Assembly (NCBI RefSeq): GCF_900111805.1 | Contig: NZ_FOJN01000016.1 | Location: 27,826 to 91,825 of the forward strand | DNA from: Rhodococcoides kroppenstedtii | GTDB taxonomy: Bacteria; Actinomycetota; Actinomycetes; Mycobacteriales; Mycobacteriaceae | Length of the DNA stretch: 64,000 bases | Reading direction: 5' to 3' | In this document: positions 39,614 through 48,024 of the stretch, in pieces | Layout: each line of letters opens with the position of its first letter | Numbering within the stretch: position 1 is the stretch's first letter | Notes under the pieces: model-generated | What the model was told of the DNA's origin: nothing | The model's input: the letters and a program-made list of their open reading frames with translations, nothing else | Database searches by the model: none | Program-made: the position numbers and the translations under genes

Positions 39614-40366
39614 TCAAGCACCGGGCAGCTCACCGGGGTACGGCGCCGCCAGAGCTTCCCGCTGCACCGCGAAGATGCGCTCGCAGCCGGCCAGCGCACT
39701 GTCAAGCATCGCGTCGAGCGTCGACCGGGGGAACGTCGCGCCCTCCCCCGTGCCCTGGATCTCGACGAGCGTTCCGGTGTCGGTGGCCACGACGTTCATG
39801 TCGACCTCGGCGCGCGAATCCTCCTCGTACGGCAGGTCCAGACGCACCCGACCGTCGACGACGCCGACGGAGACGGCCGCGATGGCGCAGGAGATCGGCT
39901 GCGGGTCGGCGAGGCGACCGTGGGCTCCGAGGTAGGTCACGGCGTCGGCCAACGCGACGTAGGCGCCGGTGATCGCCGCGGTCCGGGTGCCGCCGTCGGC
40001 CTGGAGCACGTCGCAGTCGAGTGCGATGGTGTTCTCCCCGATGGCGGCCAGGTCGATGCAGGCCCGCAGGGAGCGGCCGACCAGTCGACTAATTTCCTGG
40101 GTGCGCCCGGACACCTTGCCCTTCACGGACTCTCGGCTGTTCCGGGTGTGGGTGGCGCCGGGCAGCATCGCGTACTCGGCGGTGAGCCAGCCGAGCCCGG
40201 AGCCCTTGCGCCAGCGCGGCACCCCCGCCTCGACGCTCGCGGTGCACATGACCCGCGTGTTGCCGAACTCCACCAGCACCGACCCGGCCGGGTGGGAGGT
40301 GAAACCCCGCGTCAGGGTGATGGGGCGCAGTTCGTCGTCGTCTCGTCCGTCTTCGCGTGTGGCCAC
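39614..40366 (-). CDS. rph: Ribonuclease PH
   Basis: A 250-residue phosphorolytic exoribonuclease. Recognisable stretches are [36 protein letters not shown] (phosphate-binding Arg region), [16 protein letters not shown] and [17 protein letters not shown]. It trims 3' ends of tRNA precursors. It is the fourth gene of a leftward run from aosR. Confidence 0.96.
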   Translation of the reverse strand: MATREDGRDDDELRPITLTRGFTSHPAGSVLVEFGNTRVMCTASVEAGVPRWRKGSGLGWLTAEYAMLPGATHTRNSRESVKGKVSGRTQEISRLVGRSLRACIDLAAIGENTIALDCDVLQADGGTRTAAITGAYVALADAVTYLGAHGRLADPQPISCAIAAVSVGVVDGRVRLDLPYEEDSRAEVDMNVVATDTGTLVEIQGTGEGATFPRSTLDAMLDSALAGCERIFAVQREALAAPYPGELPGA

Positions 40367-40395
40367 CGGCCCACCCTATCGGGTGCGGCCGCCGG

Positions 40396-41163
40396 TCAGA
40401 GTTCGACGACGTAGCCGGGTGAGACCGCGTGCACAGGGCCGTCGAACTCGGCCTTGGCCTCGGCGATCACGTCCTCGCGGGACGTCCAGGGCGGGATGTG
40501 GGTCAGGAGGAGCTCGCCGACGCCTGCGGTGGCGGCGAGGCGGCCGGCCTCGGCACCGGAGAGGTGAACGCCCAGCGGCCGGTCGGCGGAATCGGTCCAG
40601 GACGCCTCCGCCAGCAGAACGTCGGCACCGCGGGCGAGAGTCTCGACGGCGTCGCACACCCCGGTGTCCCCGGTGTAGGCGAGCACGGTGCCGTTCTCGG
40701 TGGTGACACGCATGCCGTAGGACTCAGGCGGGTGGTAGACCCGACGCGTCTCGATGGACAGGGCGCCGAACTCGATGACGCCGCCGTCGCGGAGGTAGCG
40801 CAGGTCCAGGGTGTCGGACATGTCGTCGATCTTGCCGCCGCTCTCCGCGGACGCGACCCCCAGCCGGAACGCCATGTCGGACGGGCCGAACACCAGTGCT
40901 CGCCCCTCGGCCGGCACCGGGTGGTAGCGACGCCACACGAGCAACCCCGGGACGTCGAGGCAGTGGTCGGCGTGCAGGTGCGAGAGCAGGACGTGGACGT
41001 CGACGGGATCGGCGTACTTCTGCAGTGCCCCCAGCACGCCCGGTCCGAAGTCGAGGACCAGCGGCGGGGTGTCGGGCGCCTCGAGGAGATACCCGGACGC
41101 CGGTGAGTCGGGACCCGACACGCTGCCCGAACAACCCAGGACCGTGAGACGCATGGGGGTCAT
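40396..41163 (-). CDS. Metallo-beta-lactamase-fold cAMP phosphodiesterase-like protein
   Basis: A 255-residue protein closely matching Rv1339 in sequence pattern. It has LTVLGCSGSVSGPDSPASGY, then the metal motif LLSHLHADHCLDVPGL, LAYTGDTGVCD and LLLTHIPPWTSREDVIAEAK. Rv1339 has been reported to hydrolyse cAMP; ATPase/RNase-like activities have not been excluded from sequence alone. Start may be ATG 41163 or ATG 41154. Unlike in M. tuberculosis there is no murI between it and the rhomboid gene. Confidence 0.9.
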   Translation of the reverse strand: MTPMRLTVLGCSGSVSGPDSPASGYLLEAPDTPPLVLDFGPGVLGALQKYADPVDVHVLLSHLHADHCLDVPGLLVWRRYHPVPAEGRALVFGPSDMAFRLGVASAESGGKIDDMSDTLDLRYLRDGGVIEFGALSIETRRVYHPPESYGMRVTTENGTVLAYTGDTGVCDAVETLARGADVLLAEASWTDSADRPLGVHLSGAEAGRLAATAGVGELLLTHIPPWTSREDVIAEAKAEFDGPVHAVSPGYVVEL

Positions 41164-41230
41164 GCTGCCATGTGATCCCGCCGCTCCGAGCAGGATCGGT
41201 CCCCGACGGTGTCGTGTCCGATCCGAGGAT

Positions 41231-41869
41231 TCACCGACCGTGCGGTGACAGCGCCCGGGTCGGATCGGATCGGCGGCGTCCGGACGCGAACATCCACGCC
41301 GCGAGCACCCCCGCGAGGGCACCGAACAGATGCCCCTGCCACGACACGCGTTCCTCGGTGGGCAGCACGCCCCACAACAGGCCGCCGTAGACCACGAGAA
41401 CCACGAAACCCAGTGCCATCTGCCCGATGTCGCGCGTGAACACGCCACGCACGATGAGGTACGCCAGCCAGCCGAACACCAGGATCGACGCCCCGATGTG
41501 GATGGATCCCGATGCTCCCGTGAGCCAGGTGCCGAGCCCGCCGACGATCCAGATCACGGCCGTGACCGCGACGGCCCGACCGATGCCGGAGAGCAACAGC
41601 ACGAAGCCGAGGACGAGCAGCGGGCCGGTGTTGGCGAACAGGTGATCCCATCCGTCGTGCAGGACCGGCGCGAAGGCCACGCCGCTCAGACCGTCGACGT
41701 CGCGCGGCCGGATTCCCGCCGTGTCGAGGCGCTGCCCCAGCGCCACGTCGACGGCTTCGATCACGTACAGCACCGCCAGGAAACCGAGAATGCCGATCGC
41801 CGCGGCGCTCCACCGCGACCGGGCGCTCGGGGGCGTCGAGCCCGGGGTGCGGGAGGGAGTCACGCTCAT
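41231..41869 (-). CDS. Rhomboid-family intramembrane serine protease
   Basis: A 212-residue protein with six hydrophobic segments. The loop WDHLFANTGPLLVLG has the L1-type HxxxN, the catalytic serine lies in GSIHIGASILVFGW (GAS rather than the usual GxSG), and the catalytic His is in SWQGHLFGALAGVLAA. It cleaves membrane proteins within the bilayer. Order matches Rv1337. Confidence 0.88.
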   Translation of the reverse strand: MSVTPSRTPGSTPPSARSRWSAAAIGILGFLAVLYVIEAVDVALGQRLDTAGIRPRDVDGLSGVAFAPVLHDGWDHLFANTGPLLVLGFVLLLSGIGRAVAVTAVIWIVGGLGTWLTGASGSIHIGASILVFGWLAYLIVRGVFTRDIGQMALGFVVLVVYGGLLWGVLPTEERVSWQGHLFGALAGVLAAWMFASGRRRSDPTRALSPHGR

Positions 41870-41950
41870 GGTCGCCGTCCTGGTCGGTCGGGAAGGGTTC
41901 CCCTCCCGCGCTGGTCGGTCGGGAGGATCCCTCCACGGTACCGGCGCGGA

Positions 41951-43003
41951 TCAGGCGCGAACGGAGGCGAAGACGTCACGGTAGGCGGGGATCCCGGCGA
42001 TCGACGTGGCCGTGAGCACGGCGCGAGCGATCGCCCGTTCGGTGACGACGGCGGCCAGCGCGCAGAGGGCGTCGAGGACGGCGAGGTCCGGCATCATGCG
42101 CGCGTCGACGGGAACGGCCTCGCCCCGCGGCGTCGCCCGACCCGTGGCGAGGGCGAAGAACGTGTCGCCGTCGAGCGGCGAGTGCGCGGGACGAATCGCG
42201 CGCGCCAGCCCGTCGTGCGCGGCGACGGCCAATCGGCGGCAGCCCGACGCCGTGAGGTCGGCATCGGTGGCCACGAGGCCGATGGTGGTGTTGAGCGAGG
42301 TGTCCTTGGCGGCGAGCGCCGCGGCCGCTGCCACCTCGTCGGCGGTCGGGGCGGGCAGGGCGACCCCCGGGTCGCCCCACAGCACCCCGGTGCGGGGGTC
42401 GAAAGCCGAGCCGACGGGGTTGGCCACCACCAGGGCGCCGACGGTGAGTCCGGCGGCAGGACCGTCGGTGGCCGTCGCGGACGCCGTACCGACGCCGCCC
42501 TTGAGCACGCCGGCCCGTGCGCCGGTGCCGGCACCCTCGCTGCCCTGCTCGAACTCCGACGCCGCCGACGTCGCCGCGGCGTACCCGAACGCGGCGTCGG
42601 GCCTCGATGCCCAGGCGCCCAGCGGGAGATCGAAGATCACGGCCGCGGGAACGATGGGGACCACCCGGTCGGGACGCCCCATCGCGACACCGCGCCCGCG
42701 CTCCTCCAGGTACCGCATGACGCCGTCGGCAGCAGCGAGTCCGTAGGCACTGCCGCCGGTGAGCACGACCGCGTCGACGCGTTGGACGGAATGCGACGGG
42801 TCGAGCAGGTCGGTCTCGCGGGTGCCCGGTCCGCCGCCCCGCACGTCCACCGCGGCGACGGCGGGCCCGTCCGCCAGCACGACGGTGGTCCCGGTGGCCC
42901 AGCCGACCCCGTCGCGGTCGTCGGTGGCCACCGTGACGTCGGGCGTCCACGCCCGGTGATGACCGACGGTCAGGCCGGCGACGTCGGTCAGGCGGTCCTG
43001 CAT
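41951..43003 (-). CDS. P1-family (DmpA/OAT-like) peptidase
   Basis: A 350-residue N-terminal-nucleophile hydrolase. VAGLTVGHH near the N-terminus, VVLTGGSAYGLAAADGVM, and GVGTASATATDG before the cleavage region fit P1 peptidases that self-process ahead of a catalytic Ser/Thr (candidates lie in AAKDTSLNTTIGLVATDA). It is the Rv1333 counterpart. ATG 43003 overlaps the aosR stop by one base. Confidence 0.9.
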   Translation of the reverse strand: MQDRLTDVAGLTVGHHRAWTPDVTVATDDRDGVGWATGTTVVLADGPAVAAVDVRGGGPGTRETDLLDPSHSVQRVDAVVLTGGSAYGLAAADGVMRYLEERGRGVAMGRPDRVVPIVPAAVIFDLPLGAWASRPDAAFGYAAATSAASEFEQGSEGAGTGARAGVLKGGVGTASATATDGPAAGLTVGALVVANPVGSAFDPRTGVLWGDPGVALPAPTADEVAAAAALAAKDTSLNTTIGLVATDADLTASGCRRLAVAAHDGLARAIRPAHSPLDGDTFFALATGRATPRGEAVPVDARMMPDLAVLDALCALAAVVTERAIARAVLTATSIAGIPAYRDVFASVRA

Positions 43004-43590
43004 CAGGCCATCATGACCTGGACCAGCGAGTCCTGCATCCAGGTGAGCCAGTGGTAGACGTCGAGGTGCGGTGCGCGTGGATCGTCGGCCGGCAGCTCGT
43101 CCGGGGTGTCGGCGTCGATACCCAGGGTGGTTCCGAGCGCGAGCCGCACGTCGTTCAGTCCGGTCAACCACAGCTCGGCCTGCTCGGGGGTCAGCGTGAT
43201 TCGGCCTCCGTCGGCGGGCAGCGACCCGAGAATCGCCGTTCCCGCGGCCCGCTTCGCGTCGATGATCTCGGGCTCGTGCATCCCGCGCAGGGCCCCGTTG
43301 AGGTCGGCGCGTTGGGCCAGTGCGTCCGGGGTGTCGGCCGCGTCGGCGCCCTCGGGACGGTGGAAGTCCGGCAGCAGCCGCGCGAGGGTGGCGTCCTCGG
43401 GCGCACTGGTGTTGCCCGAGCGGATGCCGGTGAGAGCGGACAGGTCGTCCGTCGGCGCCTGCGCGCTGCGCTCGTCCAACAGGCCGACCACGGACTCGAC
43501 GAGCGACCGCAGCACCGCGACCTCCCGCGCGTCCATCTCGGACCGGAACTTCACCCCGCCCAACGACGATTTCCGGGTCCACACTCGCAC
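43003..43590 (-). CDS. aosR: AosR-like DUF2017 regulator
   Basis: A 195-residue DUF2017 protein, Rv1332-like, with EVAVLRSLVESVVGLLDER and LDVYHWLTWMQDSLVQVM. The mycobacterial protein was described as an actinomycete oxidative-stress regulator (AosR). Lying between clpS and the P1 peptidase is the conserved order. GTG start. No CXXC redox pair is visible, so how it would sense oxidation here is unclear. Confidence 0.85.
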   Translation of the reverse strand: MRVWTRKSSLGGVKFRSEMDAREVAVLRSLVESVVGLLDERSAQAPTDDLSALTGIRSGNTSAPEDATLARLLPDFHRPEGADAADTPDALAQRADLNGALRGMHEPEIIDAKRAAGTAILGSLPADGGRITLTPEQAELWLTGLNDVRLALGTTLGIDADTPDELPADDPRAPHLDVYHWLTWMQDSLVQVMMA

Positions 43591-43612
43591 CGAACGGTCT
43601 CCCTGCTCTGTC

Positions 43613-43652
43613 GTCGAGAACTACTGCGTCGAGAACTACTGCGTCGAGAACT
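43613..43652. repeat. 15-bp tandem repeat between clpS and aosR
   Basis: GTCGAGAACTACTGC occurs at 43613-43627 and 43628-43642, and its first ten bases again at 43643-43652. It fills half the 85-base gap between the clpS stop and the aosR start, so it lies in the 5' region of aosR. Confidence 0.9.
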
Positions 43653-43675
43653 GTGTCGTCGCTCGAGAAACTGCG

Positions 43676-44014
43676 TCAGACGTCGTGCTGCATCGTGGCC
43701 CACAGGCCGGCCGCGTGGAGTTTGGAGACGTCGCTCTCCATCTTCTCGCGGGGGCCGCTGGACACCACGGCCTTGCCCTCCGAGTGCACCTGCATCATGA
43801 GCGCGGTGGCCTTGTCCTTGCTGTAGCCGAACACCTTCTGGAACACGTAGGTCACGTAGTGCATGAGGTTCACCGGATCGTCCCAGACGATCGTGACCCA
43901 CGGTGTGTCCGCGGCGACGTCCTCGCGCACCGCCACGCTCTCCTCCGGGACGGCCTGCGGGACCGTCGCGAGCGGTGCGAGGGTGGCGGTCGAGACGGAT
44001 TCGGGGGCACCCAT
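43676..44014 (-). CDS. clpS: ClpS adaptor protein
   Basis: A 112-residue ClpS. The N-degron pocket signature is [20 protein letters not shown] (Asp-Asp-Pro plus Met), followed by [16 protein letters not shown] and [15 protein letters not shown]. It delivers N-end-rule substrates to ClpAP/ClpCP. ATG 44014 is preferred to a longer frame starting at 44050. Divergent from pncB by 72 bases, as in Rv1331/Rv1330c. Confidence 0.95.
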   Translation of the reverse strand: MGAPESVSTATLAPLATVPQAVPEESVAVREDVAADTPWVTIVWDDPVNLMHYVTYVFQKVFGYSKDKATALMMQVHSEGKAVVSSGPREKMESDVSKLHAAGLWATMQHDV

Positions 44015-44086
44015 GGCCCCCAGGATACGGATGGACCGCGCGCGGTTCACCCACCGCGGCGCCCGAGCGCCCTACTGTTGCGCGGT

Positions 44087-45376
44087 GTGACCTCCACCGC
44101 GCTCTTCACCGACCGCTACGAGCTGACCATGCTCTCCGCCGCCCTGCGTGACGGAACCGCCGATCGCTCCTGCGCCTTCGAGGTGTTCGCCCGTCGGCTC
44201 CCCGGCGGTCGGCGCTACGGCGTCGTGGCGGGAACCGGCCGGTTCCTCGAGGCGCTGACGCGGTTTCGCTTCACCGACGACGAGATGGCGTCGGTGGCGG
44301 AGTTCCTCACCGACGAGACGCTCGACTCGCTTCGGACCTACCGCTTCTCCGGCGACGTCGACGGCTACCCGGAGGGCGAGCTCTACTTCCCCGGTTCGCC
44401 GATCCTGTCGGTGCGGGGCACCTTCGCCGAGTGCGTGATCCTCGAGACGCTGGTGCTCTCGATCTTCAACCACGACAGCGCCGTCGCGTCGGCGGCCGCC
44501 CGCATGGTCAGTGCGTCCGACGGGCGCCCCCTGATCGAGATGGGGTCTCGGCGCGCGCACGAGGAGGCCGCGGTGGCCGCGTCGCGGGCGGCCTACATCG
44601 CCGGGTTCTCCGCGACGTCCAACCTCGAAGCGACTCGGCGACACGGCATTCCGGGTGCCGGCACCAGTGCGCACGCGTTCACCCTGCTGCACACCGACGC
44701 CGACGGTCCCGACGAGGCGGCGGCGTTCCGGGCGCAGGTGGACGCGCTCGGGGTGGGCACGACGCTGCTCGTGGACACCTACGACATCACGGCGGGCGTC
44801 GAGACGGCCGTCGCAGTCGCCGGTCCGGAACTGGGCGGTGTCCGCATCGACTCGGGTGACCTGGGCGTGCTGGCCCGCCAGGTCCGCGCGCAGCTCGACG
44901 ACCTCGGAGCCCCGAACACCCGCATCGTGGTGTCGGGCGATCTGGACGAGTACGCCATCGCCTCGCTGCGCGCCGAACCCGTCGACGTCTACGGCGTCGG
45001 CACGTCGGTGGTCACCGGCTCGGGCGCCCCCACCGCCGGCATGGTCTACAAGCTCGTCGAGGTCGACGGTCGGCCCGTCGCGAAGCGGAGCGCGCACAAG
45101 GAGTCTCGCGGCGGTCGCAAGCGTGCGGTGCGCCTGGCACGCCGCACCGGCACCGTGGTCGAGGAACTGGCGACGGCGGCCGACGCACCCCTGCCGTCCA
45201 CGGATCCGTACGACGCGCGCGAGGTCGCCGTGCCGCTGGTCCGCGGCGGCGACGTGGTGGCCACGGGCACCGTCGCCGACGCTCGCGACCTGGTGGCAGC
45301 GGGCCTCACCTCGCTCCCGTGGGAGGGCCTGGGTCTGTCCCGCGGAGACGCGGCGATCCCGACGGTATTCTCCTGA
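44087..45376 (+). CDS. pncB: Nicotinate phosphoribosyltransferase
   Basis: A 429-residue NAPRTase. TDRYELTMLSAAL at the N-terminus, SVRGTFAECVILETLVLS, FSATSNLEATRRHGIPGAGTSAHAF and the phosphate-binding GVRIDSGDLGVLARQVR are characteristic. It converts nicotinate and PRPP to nicotinate mononucleotide in NAD salvage. GTG 44087 is eight bases after TACTGT, suggesting a leaderless or near-leaderless transcript. pncA follows three bases later, an operon. Confidence 0.96.
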   Translation: MTSTALFTDRYELTMLSAALRDGTADRSCAFEVFARRLPGGRRYGVVAGTGRFLEALTRFRFTDDEMASVAEFLTDETLDSLRTYRFSGDVDGYPEGELYFPGSPILSVRGTFAECVILETLVLSIFNHDSAVASAAARMVSASDGRPLIEMGSRRAHEEAAVAASRAAYIAGFSATSNLEATRRHGIPGAGTSAHAFTLLHTDADGPDEAAAFRAQVDALGVGTTLLVDTYDITAGVETAVAVAGPELGGVRIDSGDLGVLARQVRAQLDDLGAPNTRIVVSGDLDEYAIASLRAEPVDVYGVGTSVVTGSGAPTAGMVYKLVEVDGRPVAKRSAHKESRGGRKRAVRLARRTGTVVEELATAADAPLPSTDPYDAREVAVPLVRGGDVVATGTVADARDLVAAGLTSLPWEGLGLSRGDAAIPTVFS

Positions 45377-45379
45377 CTC

Positions 45380-45934
45380 GTGACCACCGCGCTCGTCGTC
45401 GTCGACGTCCAGAACGATTTCTGCGAAGGCGGCTCCCTCGCCGTCCAGGGCGGTGCCCGGGTGGCGTCGGCGATCAGCACGCTGATCCAGGGGTCGGACT
45501 ACGACGTCGTCGTGGCCACCCGCGACCACCACATCGATCCGGGTGATCACTTCTCGGACACGCCCGATTACGTCGACAGCTGGCCGCGGCACTGCGTCGC
45601 CGGCACCGCGGGATGCGAGTTCCATCCGGACCTGGACACCTCCGCGGTGGAGGCCGTCTTCTCCAAGGGCGAGTACGACGCCGCCTACTCGGGTTTCGAG
45701 GGTGTCGACGACGCCGGCACTCCCCTCGCGGACTGGCTCCGCGCGCGAGACGTGGACGCGATCCACCTGGTCGGCCTCACCACGGACTTCTGTGTTCGAG
45801 CCACCGCCCTCGACGGGCTACGGAACGGTTTCGACGTCACGGTCCTGGTCGACTACACCGCCGCCGTGGCGCCGGAGAACGTTCCCGCGGTGCTCACCGC
45901 CATCACCGAGGCGGGTGGCCGCACCACCCGCTGA
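45380..45934 (+). CDS. pncA: Nicotinamidase
   Basis: A 184-residue isochorismatase-fold hydrolase. The triad is Asp in VVDVQNDFCEGG, Lys in FSKGEYDAAYSGFEG and Cys in GLTTDFCVRATALDG; the metal-site DHHIDPGDHF is intact. It deamidates nicotinamide to nicotinate, the substrate of PncB. It would also activate pyrazinamide. GTG start. Confidence 0.95.
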   Translation: MTTALVVVDVQNDFCEGGSLAVQGGARVASAISTLIQGSDYDVVVATRDHHIDPGDHFSDTPDYVDSWPRHCVAGTAGCEFHPDLDTSAVEAVFSKGEYDAAYSGFEGVDDAGTPLADWLRARDVDAIHLVGLTTDFCVRATALDGLRNGFDVTVLVDYTAAVAPENVPAVLTAITEAGGRTTR

Positions 45935-45959
45935 CGGCCGTCCGTCGTAACCTTCTCCG

Positions 45960-48005
45960 GTGCCACCGAAGACCGATCTGCCCACCGTCCCGTCTCTGCT
46001 CGGTACGGCGGTCCAGGCGCTCGGCGGCACGGAACGCACGGCGCAGCTCACCATGGCCTCGGCCGTGGCCCACAGCATCGACACCGGTGAGCACCTCGCC
46101 GTGCAGGCCGGCACGGGCACCGGAAAGTCGCTGGCCTACCTCGTTCCGTCGCTGCGGCACGCCGTCGAGAGCGGGCGCACCGTGGTGGTCTCCACCGCCA
46201 CCATCGCCCTCCAGCGCCAGCTCGTCGACCGCGATCTGCCGCGGCTGACCAAGGCCCTCACGCCCGCCCTGAACCACGAGCCGCAGTTCGCGATCCTCAA
46301 GGGCCGCGGCAACTACCTGTGCCTGAACAAGCTGCACGGCGCGCCCGTGGACGACCCCGCCGAGGAGCTGTTCGACGCGTTCGTCGTCTCCCGGCTCGGC
46401 CGTGAGGTCAAGCGCATCACCGAGTGGTCGTCGGACACCGAGACCGGAGATCGCGACGAGTTGACCCCCGGGGTGTCCGATCAGGCGTGGCGGCAGATGT
46501 CGGTCACCTCGCGCGAATGTCTCGGCAAGGCCCGATGCCCCTACGGCGAGGACTGCTTCGCCGAGCGCGCGCGGGTCGACGCGGCGAAGTCGGACGTCGT
46601 GGTCACCAACCACGCCATGCTCGCCATCGACGCCATCACCGGGATCGCCGTGCTTCCCGAGCACGACGTGGTGGTCGTCGACGAGGCGCACGAACTGGTC
46701 GATCGGGTCACGTCCGCGGCGACGGCGGAACTGTCGTCGTCGTCGGTGAGTGCGGCGCTGAGTCGGTGCGGGAAGCTGGTCGAGGAGGAGATCCTCGACC
46801 GCCTCGCCGGCGCGGGCGACGGCCTGGCCGACCTGATCGAGGACCTGCGCGGCGGCCGGTGGGAGGAACTGCCCGGCGGCGCCGGATCCGTCCTCGCCGC
46901 CGTCCGGGACGCGGCGTGGGCCGTCCGCAGCGCCATCGGTCCCGCCGAGCGCGGCGCCGCGGCGTCGGACCCCGATGCGGCCGCGGCACGGACCGCCGCG
47001 CTCGCCGCGATCGACGACGTCCACGACACCGCCGTGCGCATCCTCGAGACGTTCCAGGAGACCGACCCCGCCGCCCGACGGGACGTCGTCTGGCTCTCGG
47101 TCGACGAGTTCCGCGGCGTCGTGCGCCGGGTCGTCCGGGTTGCCCCGCTGTCCGTCGGCGGCCTGTTGCGCACGCGACTGTTCGCCGAGTCCACCGTCGT
47201 CCTCACCTCGGCCACCCTCACGGTCGGCGGCAGCTTCGACGGCCTGGCCGTGACGTGGGGCCTGCCGGCGGCGAACCCGTCGCGCGTCGACGCCGCGCTC
47301 GCCACGGGCAGCGAGGCGCCCTCGGACGCCGGCACCGTGCGGTGGAATTCCCTCGACGTCGGCTCCCCGTTCGACCACGGGCGCGCCGGCATCCTCTACA
47401 TCGCCAAGCACCTCGCGGCACCGGGACGGGACGGTGCTGCGCCCGCGCAGCTCGACGAGATCGCCCAGCTCGTGGCCGCCGCGGGTGGCCGGACGCTCGG
47501 CCTGTTCTCCTCGATGCGGGCGGCGAAGGCCGCGGCGGCGGAGATGCGCGAGCGGCTCGACACTCCCGTGCTGTGCCAGGGCGACGACGCCACCGGCGCG
47601 CTGGTCGACCGTTTCGCGGCCGACGAGGCGACCTCGCTGTTCGGCACCCTCTCGCTCTGGCAGGGTGTCGACGTGCCGGGGCCGTCGCTGACGCTGGTGC
47701 TCATCGACCGCATTCCGTTCCCGCGGCCCGACGATCCCCTGCTGGTCGCCCGGCAGCGCGCGATCGAATCCCGCGGCGGCAACGGCTTTCTCGCCGTCGC
47801 GGCCAACCATGCGGCCTTGCTGCTGGCGCAGGGCGTCGGCCGTCTGCTGCGCAGCACGGACGACCGCGGGGTGGTGGCCGTCCTCGATCCGCGTCTGGCG
47901 ACGGCGGGGTACGGCGGGTACCTCCGGGCGTCGCTCCCGCCGTTCTGGGAGACCACCGATCCCGACGTCGTCCGCCGGTCGTTGCGCCGGCTCGCCGAGC
48001 GCTGA
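45960..48005 (+). CDS. dinG: DinG-family ATP-dependent helicase
   Basis: A 681-residue XPD-like superfamily 2 helicase. Walker A AGTGTGKSLAYLVPSL is near residue 50 and Walker B VVVVDEAHELVDR near 240. Four Cys that would hold an iron-sulfur cluster (NYLCLN, SRECLGKARCPYGEDCF) lie between residues 120 and 200, and motif VI QGVGRLLRSTDDRG is near the C-terminus. It unwinds DNA/DNA or DNA/RNA structures. GTG 45960 follows TAACCT by six bases. Confidence 0.94.
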   Translation: MPPKTDLPTVPSLLGTAVQALGGTERTAQLTMASAVAHSIDTGEHLAVQAGTGTGKSLAYLVPSLRHAVESGRTVVVSTATIALQRQLVDRDLPRLTKALTPALNHEPQFAILKGRGNYLCLNKLHGAPVDDPAEELFDAFVVSRLGREVKRITEWSSDTETGDRDELTPGVSDQAWRQMSVTSRECLGKARCPYGEDCFAERARVDAAKSDVVVTNHAMLAIDAITGIAVLPEHDVVVVDEAHELVDRVTSAATAELSSSSVSAALSRCGKLVEEEILDRLAGAGDGLADLIEDLRGGRWEELPGGAGSVLAAVRDAAWAVRSAIGPAERGAAASDPDAAAARTAALAAIDDVHDTAVRILETFQETDPAARRDVVWLSVDEFRGVVRRVVRVAPLSVGGLLRTRLFAESTVVLTSATLTVGGSFDGLAVTWGLPAANPSRVDAALATGSEAPSDAGTVRWNSLDVGSPFDHGRAGILYIAKHLAAPGRDGAAPAQLDEIAQLVAAAGGRTLGLFSSMRAAKAAAAEMRERLDTPVLCQGDDATGALVDRFAADEATSLFGTLSLWQGVDVPGPSLTLVLIDRIPFPRPDDPLLVARQRAIESRGGNGFLAVAANHAALLLAQGVGRLLRSTDDRGVVAVLDPRLATAGYGGYLRASLPPFWETTDPDVVRRSLRRLAER

Positions 48006-48024
48006 CGCGCGGCGAGCCCCGCCG

